From: Longimicrobiales bacterium
Lineage (GTDB): Bacteria; Gemmatimonadota; Gemmatimonadetes; Longimicrobiales; Gaopeijiaceae
Direction: 5' to 3'
DNA: 64,000 nt
Assembly (NCBI GenBank): GCA_028278645.1
Contig: JANQDZ010000013.1
Location: 1-64,000, forward strand
Below are positions 33,795 through 42,402 of this stretch, in pieces. The translations under genes were made by a program, and so were the position numbers. How positions within the stretch are numbered: the stretch's first letter is position 1; every line of letters begins with the position of its first letter. The notes under the pieces were generated by a model that was given only the letters and a program-made list of their open reading frames with translations, ran no database searches and was not told where the DNA came from.

Positions 33795-35186
33795 TCATAC
33801 CCTCCAGTCGTTCGACCCGGTCCCCAGATCGGGCCGCTCGTACCCTTCCCTACCGAGAAGACCGTAGGTGAGTTTCTTGCTCAGTTCCACGCCGGGCTGG
33901 TCCAAGGGATCGATGCCGTAGAGGGCCGCGGCGAAAACCGTGGCGGTCTCGAAGAGCATGAACAGCTCCCCCATGGCCCTCGGAGTGAGGTCCTCCACCT
34001 CTAGGGAGAGGTTCGGGCGTCCTTGTTGGCGGAGGGCCTCCATGGTCGACCGTCGCTCCGTATCCAGGAGCTCGTGAAGCGAATGCCCCCCCAGATAGCT
34101 CAAAGCCGAAAACTCCTGCCGGATCGCTGGGATCTCGACTGAATCGTCACCCGGTCCGACCCCGAGAAAAACGACCACCTTGTCCCGAGGGCCCTCCATG
34201 AGGAGTTGAAGGAGCGAATGTTGGTCCGTTGCTCCGACAGCCGGTAATGGGGTGGGCCCCACGTTTACTTCCCGCCCATCCCGAGTCTTGGCTTTTCCTA
34301 GAGACTCGCCCCAGAGCTGCTGGAACCAGGCCGCAAACGACCGCAATCGATCGGAGTACGGCATCAGAACGTGGATCGGAGCTCCCTGGACGGTGTCGGA
34401 ATGGTGAAGAAGGGTGGCCAGCAGCCCGGCCGGGTTGTCTTTGAGGACCGGCGTGCGGCACCGCTGGCCCATGGCTCTCGCGCCTTCGAGAACCTCGGTT
34501 ATGTCGATCCCAGCGACCGCGGCTGGGAGGAGACCCACGGCCGAAAGAACCGAAAACCGCCCTCCGACGTTCCCCGGCACCTCCAGGGACGGGACCCCTT
34601 CCTCGTCGGCGATCTGCCTCAGGATCCCCCGCTCAGGGTCCGTCGTGAACAGAAAGTGCCCCCTGGTGGGTTCCTCCCCGAGAAGCTCGTGAAGCCGCCC
34701 CTCAACCACCATGTATTGTGACATGGTCTCTGCGGTGGATCCGGACTTGGATACCACGTTGAACAACGTCCGCCCCAGATCCAAGCGCCCCAGGAGGGCG
34801 GAGACCGACCTGGGATCGACGTTATCCAGGACAAACAGCCGGGGGTAGTGGTCTCGCGCCTCGTCGTCCAGCTCATTCCAATGGGGACCGAGGAGGGAGT
34901 CCCTCAACGTGGTGGTGCCGAGGGCTGAACCCCCGATACCCAAAACCACCAGATTCTCAAACCATTGGCCGAACCCATCTGCCAGTTCCTGGACCGCCGA
35001 CGCGGCTTCCCGGGCATCCGGCAAGTGGAAAAAACCCATCTCGCCGGACTCGATCCTGGCGTCCACATCCTCGAAGGCATTTCGGAAGGTCTCGGCCCAG
35101 GTTCCCTCGAGATCGGCTGGCTCGACCCCCCCACCGCCCAGGTTGGGAGAAAGCATGTTGGCGTAATCCAACGTCACAGATTTCAT
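33795..35186 (-). CDS. pgi: Glucose-6-phosphate isomerase
   Basis: This 463-residue enzyme interconverts glucose 6-phosphate and fructose 6-phosphate. It belongs to the short bacterial form. Motifs: LGIGGSALGTTTLRD, VVSKSGSTAETMSQYM (phosphate-binding SIS fold), GGRFSVLSAVGLLP with the catalytic Arg, and the catalytic His in QHSLLQLLMEGP region. It is single in its neighbourhood and reads on the same strand as YtxH. Confidence 0.95.
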   Translation of the reverse strand: MKSVTLDYANMLSPNLGGGGVEPADLEGTWAETFRNAFEDVDARIESGEMGFFHLPDAREAASAVQELADGFGQWFENLVVLGIGGSALGTTTLRDSLLGPHWNELDDEARDHYPRLFVLDNVDPRSVSALLGRLDLGRTLFNVVSKSGSTAETMSQYMVVEGRLHELLGEEPTRGHFLFTTDPERGILRQIADEEGVPSLEVPGNVGGRFSVLSAVGLLPAAVAGIDITEVLEGARAMGQRCRTPVLKDNPAGLLATLLHHSDTVQGAPIHVLMPYSDRLRSFAAWFQQLWGESLGKAKTRDGREVNVGPTPLPAVGATDQHSLLQLLMEGPRDKVVVFLGVGPGDDSVEIPAIRQEFSALSYLGGHSLHELLDTERRSTMEALRQQGRPNLSLEVEDLTPRAMGELFMLFETATVFAAALYGIDPLDQPGVELSKKLTYGLLGREGYERPDLGTGSNDWRV

Positions 35187-35223
35187 CGGGGATACTCCCT
35201 CTCAACTTCCATCAATTTCTTTT

Positions 35224-36009
35224 TTAGTCTTCAGGTATCTCGACCGTGAGTCCGTCGTATGCCGGTTCCACACCCGGGGGAAGCACATCCAACAGCTGCT
35301 GATGCCCAACTTCATGGGTCATGTGCGTCAAGAACGTCCGGTCCGCGCCGACCTCTTGAGCAGCCTCCACCGCCTCCTCCACGTTGAAGTGCGTCGGATG
35401 GGGATTCCCGAGCCAAAGAGCGTTCAGAACCAGGATCTCAACACCTTCCAGAGCCTCGAGAGTGGGAGGAGGTAGGCTCTTGGCGTCGGTGATGTAACCA
35501 AGCCTGCCGACCCGGAATCCGTAAACCGTTGCCGGCCCGTGGGGCGTCGGCAGGGGAAGGAACGTCCTTCCGAAAATCGTCTGAGGCTCGAAGCCTTTGT
35601 AGCCGTAGAGGCGGAACTGGGGAATTGTGCTCCCGGGCGGCGGATTGATGGCGTCGTCGAAGATGTAGGGAAACCGCCTGAGGAGCTCGTGATGAGACCC
35701 TTCTGGACAAAACACCGGCATGTCTTTCCTTGCCCGGAACCGGAAGATCCTCAGGTCGTCCGCACCATGGACGTGGTCGGCATGGAGGTGGGTTACCCAC
35801 ACCGCGTCGACATGGTCAACCCCGGCCGCCACCAGCTGTAGCCTGAGTTCGGGGGGCATATCGACCAAAAGGCGCCCCTCTGGGAAAGTCAGGAGGGCCC
35901 CATGCCGAGACCGACGATCCCTGGGATCCGGCGACGTACACCGGCGGCAGTGGCAACCGATAACCGGCACGCCGAAGGAAGTACCTGTCCCGAGAAAGGT
36001 GAGTCTCAC
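35224..36009 (-). CDS. Metallo-beta-lactamase-fold hydrolase (PhnP-like)
   Basis: This 261-residue hydrolase opens with LTFLGTGTSFGVPVIGC and a CHCRRC metal knuckle, then carries the metal motif THLHADHVHG and later His in LTHMTHEVGH. The knuckle and size match the PhnP-type phosphodiesterase subgroup. The substrate is not determinable. It is divergent from rnd across about 200 bases. Confidence 0.85.
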   Translation of the reverse strand: MRLTFLGTGTSFGVPVIGCHCRRCTSPDPRDRRSRHGALLTFPEGRLLVDMPPELRLQLVAAGVDHVDAVWVTHLHADHVHGADDLRIFRFRARKDMPVFCPEGSHHELLRRFPYIFDDAINPPPGSTIPQFRLYGYKGFEPQTIFGRTFLPLPTPHGPATVYGFRVGRLGYITDAKSLPPPTLEALEGVEILVLNALWLGNPHPTHFNVEEAVEAAQEVGADRTFLTHMTHEVGHQQLLDVLPPGVEPAYDGLTVEIPED

Positions 36010-36215
36010 ACTTGGCTCCTGGGGCGTCCGCCGCTACAACTCGTCCTTTGGGGTAGATTCAACGAGGTACTCCTGGCATCGTATGGGTACCAGGGTCGGT
36101 ACGGAAGGGGTTCGTGATTCGGTTCGAACCAATACCGTCGGGCCCCTGACGAGCTCTGGCCGAGTGGTTCGAGCTTATTAACCAGATCTTTCCCCCAGGA
36201 GCGCATCGGGGAGCA

Positions 36216-37346
36216 ATGACATATCGCTTTGTCGCGAACCACTCCGACCTTCGTGAAGTTTCCCCAGGACTGAAGGACCATCCCAGGGTCGCCCTGGATT
36301 GTGAGGCCGCTGGATTCCATCGGTATACCGATAGGCTTTGCCTGGTTCAGCTCTCCACGACTTCGGACACATACCTATTCGATCCTCTGGCGGTGGACCC
36401 CTCCGAGATTTTGAGGCCGGTCCTGGAAGACCCGGACGTGCAAGTCGTCATGCATGGTGCGGACTTCGATCTCCGTCTCTTACGCAGGGATCTCCGTATA
36501 GGGGTCCGGGGCCTATTCGATACCCAATCGGCGGCTAGTCTTCTCGGCGCAGGGTCAATCGGCCTGGCTTCCCAACTGGAAGAGCACCTCCAGGTGTCCA
36601 TGTCGAAAAAGCACCAGAGGGCCGATTGGGCGCGGAGGCCCCTCACGGAGGAACTCCTGGATTATGCAGCCGCTGATACCAGACACCTGATTCCGCTTTG
36701 CGACATCCTGGCCTCAAAGCTGGCCAGCGCCGGGAGGTCGGACTGGGCGGCCGAAGAGTTCCGCGTCCTGGAAGACACGCGGTGGAAGGAAGATCAAGCC
36801 GACCCCGTTACCCGCTTCAAAGGTGCTCGGCACCTTCCACCCAGGGACCTCCAAGCTCTAAGAGTCGCCCTAACGTGGAGGGATCGAATCGCCAAGGCCA
36901 GGGACAGGGCGCCATTCAGGGTCGTCGGCGACCCGACTCTGTTCTCCATCGCAACGAGCTGGCCTTCGAGCGTCGAGGCCCTGACTGCCATCAAGGGCAT
37001 GTCCCCACGTCTGGCCGAGACCGAAGGACCGAGGCTTCTCGCCCAGCTCCAGGCCGTGGCCGGATTGCCCGATTCGGAGCTCGAGCCCTACCCCCGCAGT
37101 AGCCGGAATGGGCCTGGGCGCCTCACCCCCGAGGAGGAGGACCGGGCCGAAGGTATTCGTGCGCTCAGGGCAGAAAAAGCCGAGGAGCTTGGTTTGGACA
37201 AAGGCGTGCTTCTTTCCAACACCCAAATCCAAGAGATCGTTCGGTCGGCTCCAAGATCCGTCGGAGACCTCGAAGGACTCCCGGGGATGAGAACGTGGCA
37301 AGCGGAGATCCTCGGAGCCGGGATTCTCGACCTCCTAAAGACCTGA
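36216..37346 (+). CDS. rnd: Ribonuclease D
   Basis: This 376-residue 3'-5' exoribonuclease of the DEDDy type acts in tRNA and stable RNA maturation. Exo motifs: LDCEAAGFHR (D, E), HGADFDLRLLRRDL (D) and DYAAADTRHL (Y, D). Two HRDC-like domains follow (about residues 215-290 and 305-376). It is divergent from the MBL hydrolase. Confidence 0.93.
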   Translation: MTYRFVANHSDLREVSPGLKDHPRVALDCEAAGFHRYTDRLCLVQLSTTSDTYLFDPLAVDPSEILRPVLEDPDVQVVMHGADFDLRLLRRDLRIGVRGLFDTQSAASLLGAGSIGLASQLEEHLQVSMSKKHQRADWARRPLTEELLDYAAADTRHLIPLCDILASKLASAGRSDWAAEEFRVLEDTRWKEDQADPVTRFKGARHLPPRDLQALRVALTWRDRIAKARDRAPFRVVGDPTLFSIATSWPSSVEALTAIKGMSPRLAETEGPRLLAQLQAVAGLPDSELEPYPRSSRNGPGRLTPEEEDRAEGIRALRAEKAEELGLDKGVLLSNTQIQEIVRSAPRSVGDLEGLPGMRTWQAEILGAGILDLLKT

Positions 37347-37398
37347 CCTCGGGTTCCTCAGGACCTGACCTCGGGTTTCTAAGAACCTGACCTCGGGA
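37341..37398. repeat. 22-bp tandem repeat overlapping the rnd stop
   Basis: ACCTGACCTCGGG recurs at 37341, 37363 and 37385: two 22-bp units and a partial third. The rnd stop codon is inside the first unit. Confidence 0.7.
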
Positions 37399-37412
37399 CC
37401 TGGTCGGAACCC

Positions 37413-37452
37413 AAAAAAAAGCGGGCTCTGGCTCTGTCAGCCAGGGCCCGCT
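37413..37452 (-). terminator. Terminator of the dksA-like gene
   Basis: On the minus strand AGCGGGCCCTGGCT pairs with AGCCAGAGCCCGCT (one wobble) and runs into eight T. It lies 40 bases after the DksA-type gene. Confidence 0.85.
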
Positions 37453-37491
37453 CGCTTCACGGGACCGCCACGCGGTATTGACCGAGGACCC

Positions 37492-37875
37492 CTAAGCGGC
37501 GTCCTCCTCTTCCTTCACTTTACAGTCGATGCAATACCGGGCGTGGGGAAGAGCGTCCAACCGTTCGAACCCAACCTCAGCGCCACAGGTATGACACGTT
37601 CCGAAGTTTTTCGGGTCGTTATAAAGGCGGCGGAGTGCCTCCTCGAGACGATAGAGGTATCTACCCTCCTTCGTCGCGAACAGGGCCGCTTTCTCCCGCT
37701 CCATCGCTTCGGTCCCCTGATCAGCCATGTGATCGGTATACGCCGAAAGCGCCGAGTCTCCCGATTCGCGGTCCGCCTTCGCCATCTGGTCGAAAAGCCC
37801 CAGGGCCTTTTGGGCCCTGTCGCGCTCGTCCAGGAGCCTTTTCTCGATGTGCTCGAGCTGTTTCTTGGTGAGCAT
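37492..37875 (-). CDS. DksA/TraR-family zinc-finger regulator
   Basis: This 127-residue protein has a coiled-coil N-terminal half (KKQLEHIEKRLLDERDRAQK, then SAYTDHMADQGTEAMEREKA) and a C4 zinc finger (CHTCGAEV, CIDCK). Family members bind RNA polymerase in its secondary channel; the acidic tip residues needed for a DksA-like role are not clearly identifiable here. Confidence 0.9.
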   Translation of the reverse strand: MLTKKQLEHIEKRLLDERDRAQKALGLFDQMAKADRESGDSALSAYTDHMADQGTEAMEREKAALFATKEGRYLYRLEEALRRLYNDPKNFGTCHTCGAEVGFERLDALPHARYCIDCKVKEEEDAA

Positions 37876-38096
37876 TCTGATTCTAAACCGTGGATGTTAG
37901 GAGCTTGGTTCCAGTTCCCCTAGCCGCGTTCCTGGTGGCCATTAGTATCTGGAAGCCAATAAAACTAACGACGCCTTTATGAAGCGTCTACCCGCCCTCG
38001 GGTCCCTTGGTTCTACGCCTTGACGGAGGGACGGGTTCTTGGAGTTTTATCCTTCTGCAGGAAACCCGAAGCAGTCCCTGTAACAAGAAGGTGCTC

Positions 38097-38375
38097 GTGG
38101 ATACGATTCGATGTACTCGCTGTAAGAAGGACGCCCCTAAGCTGGAAAAGGCTCCCTTTCGGAATTCCATTGGGGACCGGGTCCACGAAGCGATTTGTCA
38201 GGATTGCTGGGCCGATTGGCTGGAACACCAGACGCTGCTCATCAACCACTATGGGCTGGATCCCCGGGATCCGAAGGCTCGCCAGTTTCTCTATTCGCAG
38301 GTCGAAACGGTCTTGTTGAAGGGGGAGAGTGGGGAGCGGGTAGACACGTCGCAGAAGGGGAACATCGAGTTCTAG
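38097..38375 (+). CDS. YggX-like Fe(II)-trafficking protein
   Basis: The protein (92 residues) carries two CxxC pairs: IRCTRCKK at the N-terminus and AICQDCWADWLEHQTLLIN. CWxxWLxxQTxLIN is the YggX signature, whose members protect iron-sulfur clusters, although YggX itself usually has a single N-terminal Cys. The start is a GTG at 38097 (GAAGG five bases upstream); GTG at 38091 is the alternative. Confidence 0.8.
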   Translation: MDTIRCTRCKKDAPKLEKAPFRNSIGDRVHEAICQDCWADWLEHQTLLINHYGLDPRDPKARQFLYSQVETVLLKGESGERVDTSQKGNIEF

Positions 38376-38531
38376 CCCGGCATCCCGGCTGCGCTTCTGG
38401 CGCGTACCCTCCCGGCTGACCGTCCGACACCTGAATCGTTCTGTGTGCGCGTAGGGAATCGATCCGGGGGATGGCCTTTTCTCCCCGCCTTGTCTGATGC
38501 CCCTTTTCAGATGGAAAGTTCTATGCGGCGA

Positions 38532-39497
38532 TCACTCGTCATCCCGGTTCAAATCCACCGGGACCGAGGGCTCCTGATTCACCCTGAGGTGGAAGACATC
38601 CGGTCGAGCGTAGTGCCCCGTGGCATCGAAGTCGAATTTGCTCCGAGGGATTTCGCCCAGATCGAGGTCGGCGAAGAGGATTCCCTCCTCGCCCCATAGG
38701 GGGCCCGCGAGAAGGTCGCCCAGGGGTCCGTAGACCGCGCTTCCTCCCCGGCAGAGGGTGTCTGGCCATGCATCCAGTTCGTCCTCGATCTCCAGGTCGT
38801 CGGGGTACATGTCCCGGGTGACGTATTGGTTACACCCGAGAACGAAGCACCGGCCCTCCAGGGCGATGTGCTGCAGGGTGGACTGCCAGCGATCCCGGGC
38901 ATCTGCTGTGGGAGCCAGGTAGATCTCCACACCTTTCCCGTACATTGTCATCCGGGCCAGAGGCATGTAGTTCTCCCAGCATATCAACCCCCCGATTCGC
39001 CCGAAGGGGGCGGCTACCACGGGCATCGTGCTCCCGTCTCCCTCCCCCCAGATCAACCGTTCGGCTGCCGTGGGTTTCAGCTTCCGGTGTTTGCCCAGCA
39101 GGGTTCCGCCCGGCCCGAAGTAGAGAAGGGTGCAGTACAGGGTCCCCCGGCTATACGTGGTATCCCGCTCGACGATCCCGACCGCCAGATAGACTCCCGC
39201 TTCCCGGGCCGCCTCTCCCATTCGGCCGGTCTCCCGCCCGGGAACGTCGATGGCACTCTCCCAATACCGTTCCCAGGTCCTCCGGCCGGCAGGGCTCCGC
39301 CCCCCAACCGAAGTACCAAAGGCGAGACCCCAGGGATAACCGCCCACATAAGCCTCGGGAAAGAGGGCCAGTTCCGCGCCGCCTCCCCCCGCTTCGGCCG
39401 TCATCCGAACCACCTTCTCCACAGTTCCTTCCCTGTCGAAGAAAAGCGGAGCTCCCTGGATCACTGCGACTTTCACTTTTTCTGGCGTTGAGCTCAT
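38532..39497 (-). CDS. Nitrilase-family carbon-nitrogen hydrolase
   Basis: This 321-residue enzyme has the triad Glu (LFPEAYVGGYP), Lys (HRKLKPT) and Cys (GLICWENYMPLAR). The WENYMPL context and RLIWGEGDGS segment match true nitrilases (nitrile to acid), not amidases. The substrate is unknown; it may act on nitriles or cyanide derivatives. It is a single gene between convergent or unrelated neighbours. Confidence 0.88.
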   Translation of the reverse strand: MSSTPEKVKVAVIQGAPLFFDREGTVEKVVRMTAEAGGGGAELALFPEAYVGGYPWGLAFGTSVGGRSPAGRRTWERYWESAIDVPGRETGRMGEAAREAGVYLAVGIVERDTTYSRGTLYCTLLYFGPGGTLLGKHRKLKPTAAERLIWGEGDGSTMPVVAAPFGRIGGLICWENYMPLARMTMYGKGVEIYLAPTADARDRWQSTLQHIALEGRCFVLGCNQYVTRDMYPDDLEIEDELDAWPDTLCRGGSAVYGPLGDLLAGPLWGEEGILFADLDLGEIPRSKFDFDATGHYARPDVFHLRVNQEPSVPVDLNRDDE

Positions 39498-39535
39498 GGT
39501 CGTGTCCCGTTGGCGTTTAAGGACCTCAACCTATC

Positions 39536-39569
39536 AAAAAAAAAGCCCCGCTGGCCAGGCCAGCGGGGC
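39536..39569 (-). terminator. Terminator of nrdJ
   Basis: On the minus strand GCCCCGCTGGCC and GGCCAGCGGGGC form a 12-bp perfect stem followed by nine T. It lies just beyond the nrdJ stop. Confidence 0.9.
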
Positions 39570-39623
39570 CGGTGCCCTCAGGGCGGTGGGTTCCCCCTGG
39601 AGGGCGGACATTTCACACCGGAT

Positions 39624-42161
39624 CTAACCACACTCGCTGTAGCCACATACGTGGCACTTCACGCATCCTTCTTCGAACGCCAGCTGGCCCGAGCCGCAAT
39701 CAGGGCAACTCCCCATGAAGGGTTCGTGGAGGCCGTGGTAGTTGTTTGTCATGGGTTTAGGCTCAGTGCCACCCTGGGAAACCGGAGCGGGCACCTCCAT
39801 GGGAAGCTCCTCCTGGATGCCTGCCTGCTCCTCCAGGTACCGCTCGATGGCTTGTCCGATGGCATCCGGCGCGGAGAGGACCTTGTTGGGTCCCACCCCC
39901 ACGGCCCGATCCGAGGAAATCCCCCGGATCTGGTCCCGCAGCGCCGTGATGGGCACCCCGGAGCGGAGGGCCAGCGACATGAGGCGACCCATGGCTTCGG
40001 CGTGGGCGAAGGCGGAACCGCCTGCCTTCCCAAGAGTGCAGAAAACTTCGAACGGGCGCCCCGCATCGTCCTCGTTGATCGTGACGTACATGTCCCCAAG
40101 GGGGGAGTTCATCTTGAGGGTCCGGCCCTTGAGCATGGGCGGACGCTGCCGCTTCTTTCTGGCCGAGGCCGCCGTGAGGTCCCTGTCCTCCAGTTCGGCC
40201 TTGGCCTGCTCGAGCTCACCGTGCAGGCGATGCAGCTCTTCCCTCGTATCCGCCAACTCTTGCTCCAGCTCCTCCCGGCGTGCCAGGGCTTCGGGATCTT
40301 CCTCCGCCTGGGTGGTCTTCCCGGTGGAAAGGACCTGCTCCGGCCTGGAACCGTCGCGGTAGACCGTTACTCCCTTGCACCCCAGGGAGAAAGCCAGCTC
40401 ATAGATCTCACGGACGTCTTCCTCCGTGGCCTCTTTTGCGAAGTTGGTGGTCTTGGAGATGGCCGAATCGGTGTGTTCCTGGAAGGCGGCCTGCATCCGG
40501 ACGTGCCATTCCGGTGTGATATCGTGGGAGGTGACAAAAACCTTCTGGATTTCCTCTGGGACGCCGGGGAAGTGGATGTGTCCCTCCGTGGCGATTCGCT
40601 CGATCAGCTCCTCGGAGTACCATCCCTGAGCCTTCGCGATCCGGACAAAATCCGGATTGACGTCGGGCATCATGGTCCCGGCCTGATTCCTCATGAACGC
40701 CACGGCGAACAGCGGTTCGATGCCCCCGGAACATCCAGCAAAAATCGAGATGGTGCCGGTAGGGGCCACCGTAGTGAGGTTACAGTTCCGAAGCTTCCGC
40801 TCAGGCCGGATCCGCTCCCCGTCCTCAGCGCGGGCACACGATTCATCCGGACCCCACATGGACTGCTCCCACTCGGTATAGGTGCCCCTCACCTCGGCGA
40901 GCCTCTCCGAAGCCACCCGGGCTTCTTCGTTCAGGAAGCCCATGACCCGGCGGCCCATCTCAACCCCTTCCGGGCTGTTGTATGGGATCCCCAACCGAAC
41001 CAGCATATCGGCCCAACCCATCACCCCCAAGCCCACTCGGCGAATCTTTTGGGCAAGATCGGTGATCTCAGGCAGAGGGTACCGGTTCGCGTCGATCACG
41101 TTGTCCAGGAAATGGGTGGACAGATGAACCACCTGCCGGAGCCCGTCCCAGTCCACGCCGCTCTCCGGGTCGTCTCCCCACTGAAAGCCCTGTTTGACAA
41201 AGATCCCGAGGTTGATGCTGCCGAGATTACAGACGTCGTAAGGCAGAAGGGGCTGCTCTCCACAGGGGTTGGTGGCCTCGTAGGATCCCAGGTGCGGTAC
41301 CGGGTTGAACTCGTTCGCCCGATCGATGAAAAAGACACCGGGCTCTCCGGTTGCCCAGGCGCCTTTGACAATGAGGTCGAAGATCTCCTGGGCACTTTCG
41401 GTCCCCATGACCTCGCCGGTCTTCGGGCTCACCAGCTCGTACTCCCTGCCAGCTGCCAAGGCGCTCATGAAGGCGTCGGTGATGGCCACGGAGATGTTGA
41501 AGTTCGTGATCTTCGAGGTGTCCGCTTTACAGGTGATGAACTCCCGGATATCGGGGTGGTCCACCCGAAGGATGCCCATGTTGGCCCCTCGACGGGTCCC
41601 GCCCTGTTTTACGACTTCCGTGGAAGAGTCGTAGAGGGTCATGAAGGACACCGGTCCCGATGCCACTCCCATGGTGGAACGGACGGTGGACCCGGTGGGT
41701 CGGAGGCGGGAGAACCCGAAACCGGTGCCCCCACCGGACTGATGAACCAACGCCATGGATTTTAGCGTGTCGTAGATCCCGCTCTGGCCGTTGGAAAGAG
41801 CGTCATCCACCGGGAGCACAAAACATGCGGAAAGCTGTCCAAGGGGCCGGCCCGCGTTCATCAGAGTGGGGGAGTTGGGTTCGAACTTCCCATTGATCAT
41901 GAGGTCGTAGAACTGCCGTGCCACCTCTTCCACCGCGGCTTCGGAGGCTCCGAAGCGTGCATCCTCTTTTGCGATCGTGTAGGCAACCCGCCAGAACATG
42001 ACCTCCGGCTCTTCGACCGGAGTCCCTTCGGCGTCTTTCTTCAGATACCGTTTCTCAAGGACAATTCTCGCGTTTTCGGTCAATTCCGGGATGGGCAGAT
42101 CGTTGGGAGTCTGATCGTCGAAGATGAAAGGCTCGTTCGAACGCCCGGCGGAGTCGGTCAT
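39624..42161 (-). CDS. nrdJ: Adenosylcobalamin-dependent ribonucleotide reductase
   Basis: This class II ribonucleotide reductase makes deoxyribonucleotides using coenzyme B12. It has 845 residues from the ATG at 42161 (GGAGA upstream), which replaces a longer in-frame option. The catalytic core shows LSACFVLPV (first active-site Cys), TNPCGEQPLLPYDVCNLGS (NxCxE radical site) and APTGTISIFAGCSGG. The C-terminal part has a TSCPD-type domain (KGRTLKMNSPLGDMYVTINE), and the end is a zinc-ribbon-like tail (CPDCGSG, CHVCGYSEC) that re-reduces the active site. It is preceded by a promoter and two NrdR-like boxes. Confidence 0.95.
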   Translation of the reverse strand: MTDSAGRSNEPFIFDDQTPNDLPIPELTENARIVLEKRYLKKDAEGTPVEEPEVMFWRVAYTIAKEDARFGASEAAVEEVARQFYDLMINGKFEPNSPTLMNAGRPLGQLSACFVLPVDDALSNGQSGIYDTLKSMALVHQSGGGTGFGFSRLRPTGSTVRSTMGVASGPVSFMTLYDSSTEVVKQGGTRRGANMGILRVDHPDIREFITCKADTSKITNFNISVAITDAFMSALAAGREYELVSPKTGEVMGTESAQEIFDLIVKGAWATGEPGVFFIDRANEFNPVPHLGSYEATNPCGEQPLLPYDVCNLGSINLGIFVKQGFQWGDDPESGVDWDGLRQVVHLSTHFLDNVIDANRYPLPEITDLAQKIRRVGLGVMGWADMLVRLGIPYNSPEGVEMGRRVMGFLNEEARVASERLAEVRGTYTEWEQSMWGPDESCARAEDGERIRPERKLRNCNLTTVAPTGTISIFAGCSGGIEPLFAVAFMRNQAGTMMPDVNPDFVRIAKAQGWYSEELIERIATEGHIHFPGVPEEIQKVFVTSHDITPEWHVRMQAAFQEHTDSAISKTTNFAKEATEEDVREIYELAFSLGCKGVTVYRDGSRPEQVLSTGKTTQAEEDPEALARREELEQELADTREELHRLHGELEQAKAELEDRDLTAASARKKRQRPPMLKGRTLKMNSPLGDMYVTINEDDAGRPFEVFCTLGKAGGSAFAHAEAMGRLMSLALRSGVPITALRDQIRGISSDRAVGVGPNKVLSAPDAIGQAIERYLEEQAGIQEELPMEVPAPVSQGGTEPKPMTNNYHGLHEPFMGSCPDCGSGQLAFEEGCVKCHVCGYSECG

Positions 42162-42286
42162 TGACAATGTTCTCCTTGGAAACTGGATCGAGGTTCGGTG
42201 GAAAAAAGACATCCAAAGTGTTAAAAACCGGCGAAAGGCCTGCTCGCCAGCGGCACATCGGTGTGGAAAACCGAAACTGGCCGAAA

Positions 42287-42334
42287 CCACAAAATCTTGC
42301 GGCCCTCACATATTAGGACCACTAGATATAGTAG
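42287..42334 (-). promoter_or_regulatory. Two NrdR-like boxes upstream of nrdJ
   Basis: Box A (42287-42302) reads CCACAAAATCTTGCGG and box B (42319-42334) CCACTAGATATAGTAG. Both resemble the NrdR consensus (ACACWATATATWGTGT; box A 11 of 14 core positions). Their centres are 32 bases apart, the usual three-turn spacing of NrdR pairs. Box B lies between the -35 and -10 of the nrdJ promoter and box A just beyond the -10, which suits repression. Confidence 0.65.
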
Positions 42335-42339
42335 GTCAA
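42310..42339 (-). promoter_or_regulatory. Promoter of nrdJ
   Basis: TTGACC (42339-42334) and TAATAT (42315-42310) are separated by 18 bases on the minus strand. Transcription would begin near 42302, leaving a leader of about 140 bases in which I see no cobalamin riboswitch. Confidence 0.6.
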
Positions 42340-42371
42340 GGTTTCTGGACGGATTGTGGGCAAACGAGGTG

Positions 42372-42396
42372 TCCGGGGCCGGGAGAAGGCCCCGGA
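42372..42396 (-). terminator. Hairpin after the peptidase/propeller/barrel gene
   Basis: TCCGGGGCC and GGCCCCGGA form a perfect 9-bp stem 7 bases beyond the stop of the large minus-strand gene. No strong T-tract follows, so it may act as a GC-rich terminator. Confidence 0.5.
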
Positions 42397-42402
42397 GGGA
42401 TC

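Noticed and set aside
36148-36175. tRNA D-arm-like GGCCGAGTGGTTCGAGC before rnd
   Set aside because: No acceptor, anticodon or T arm can be paired around it.
39510-41765. Plus-strand open frame of 751 codons
   Set aside because: It lies antisense to nrdJ, whose motifs are unmistakable; long antisense frames are expected at this GC content.
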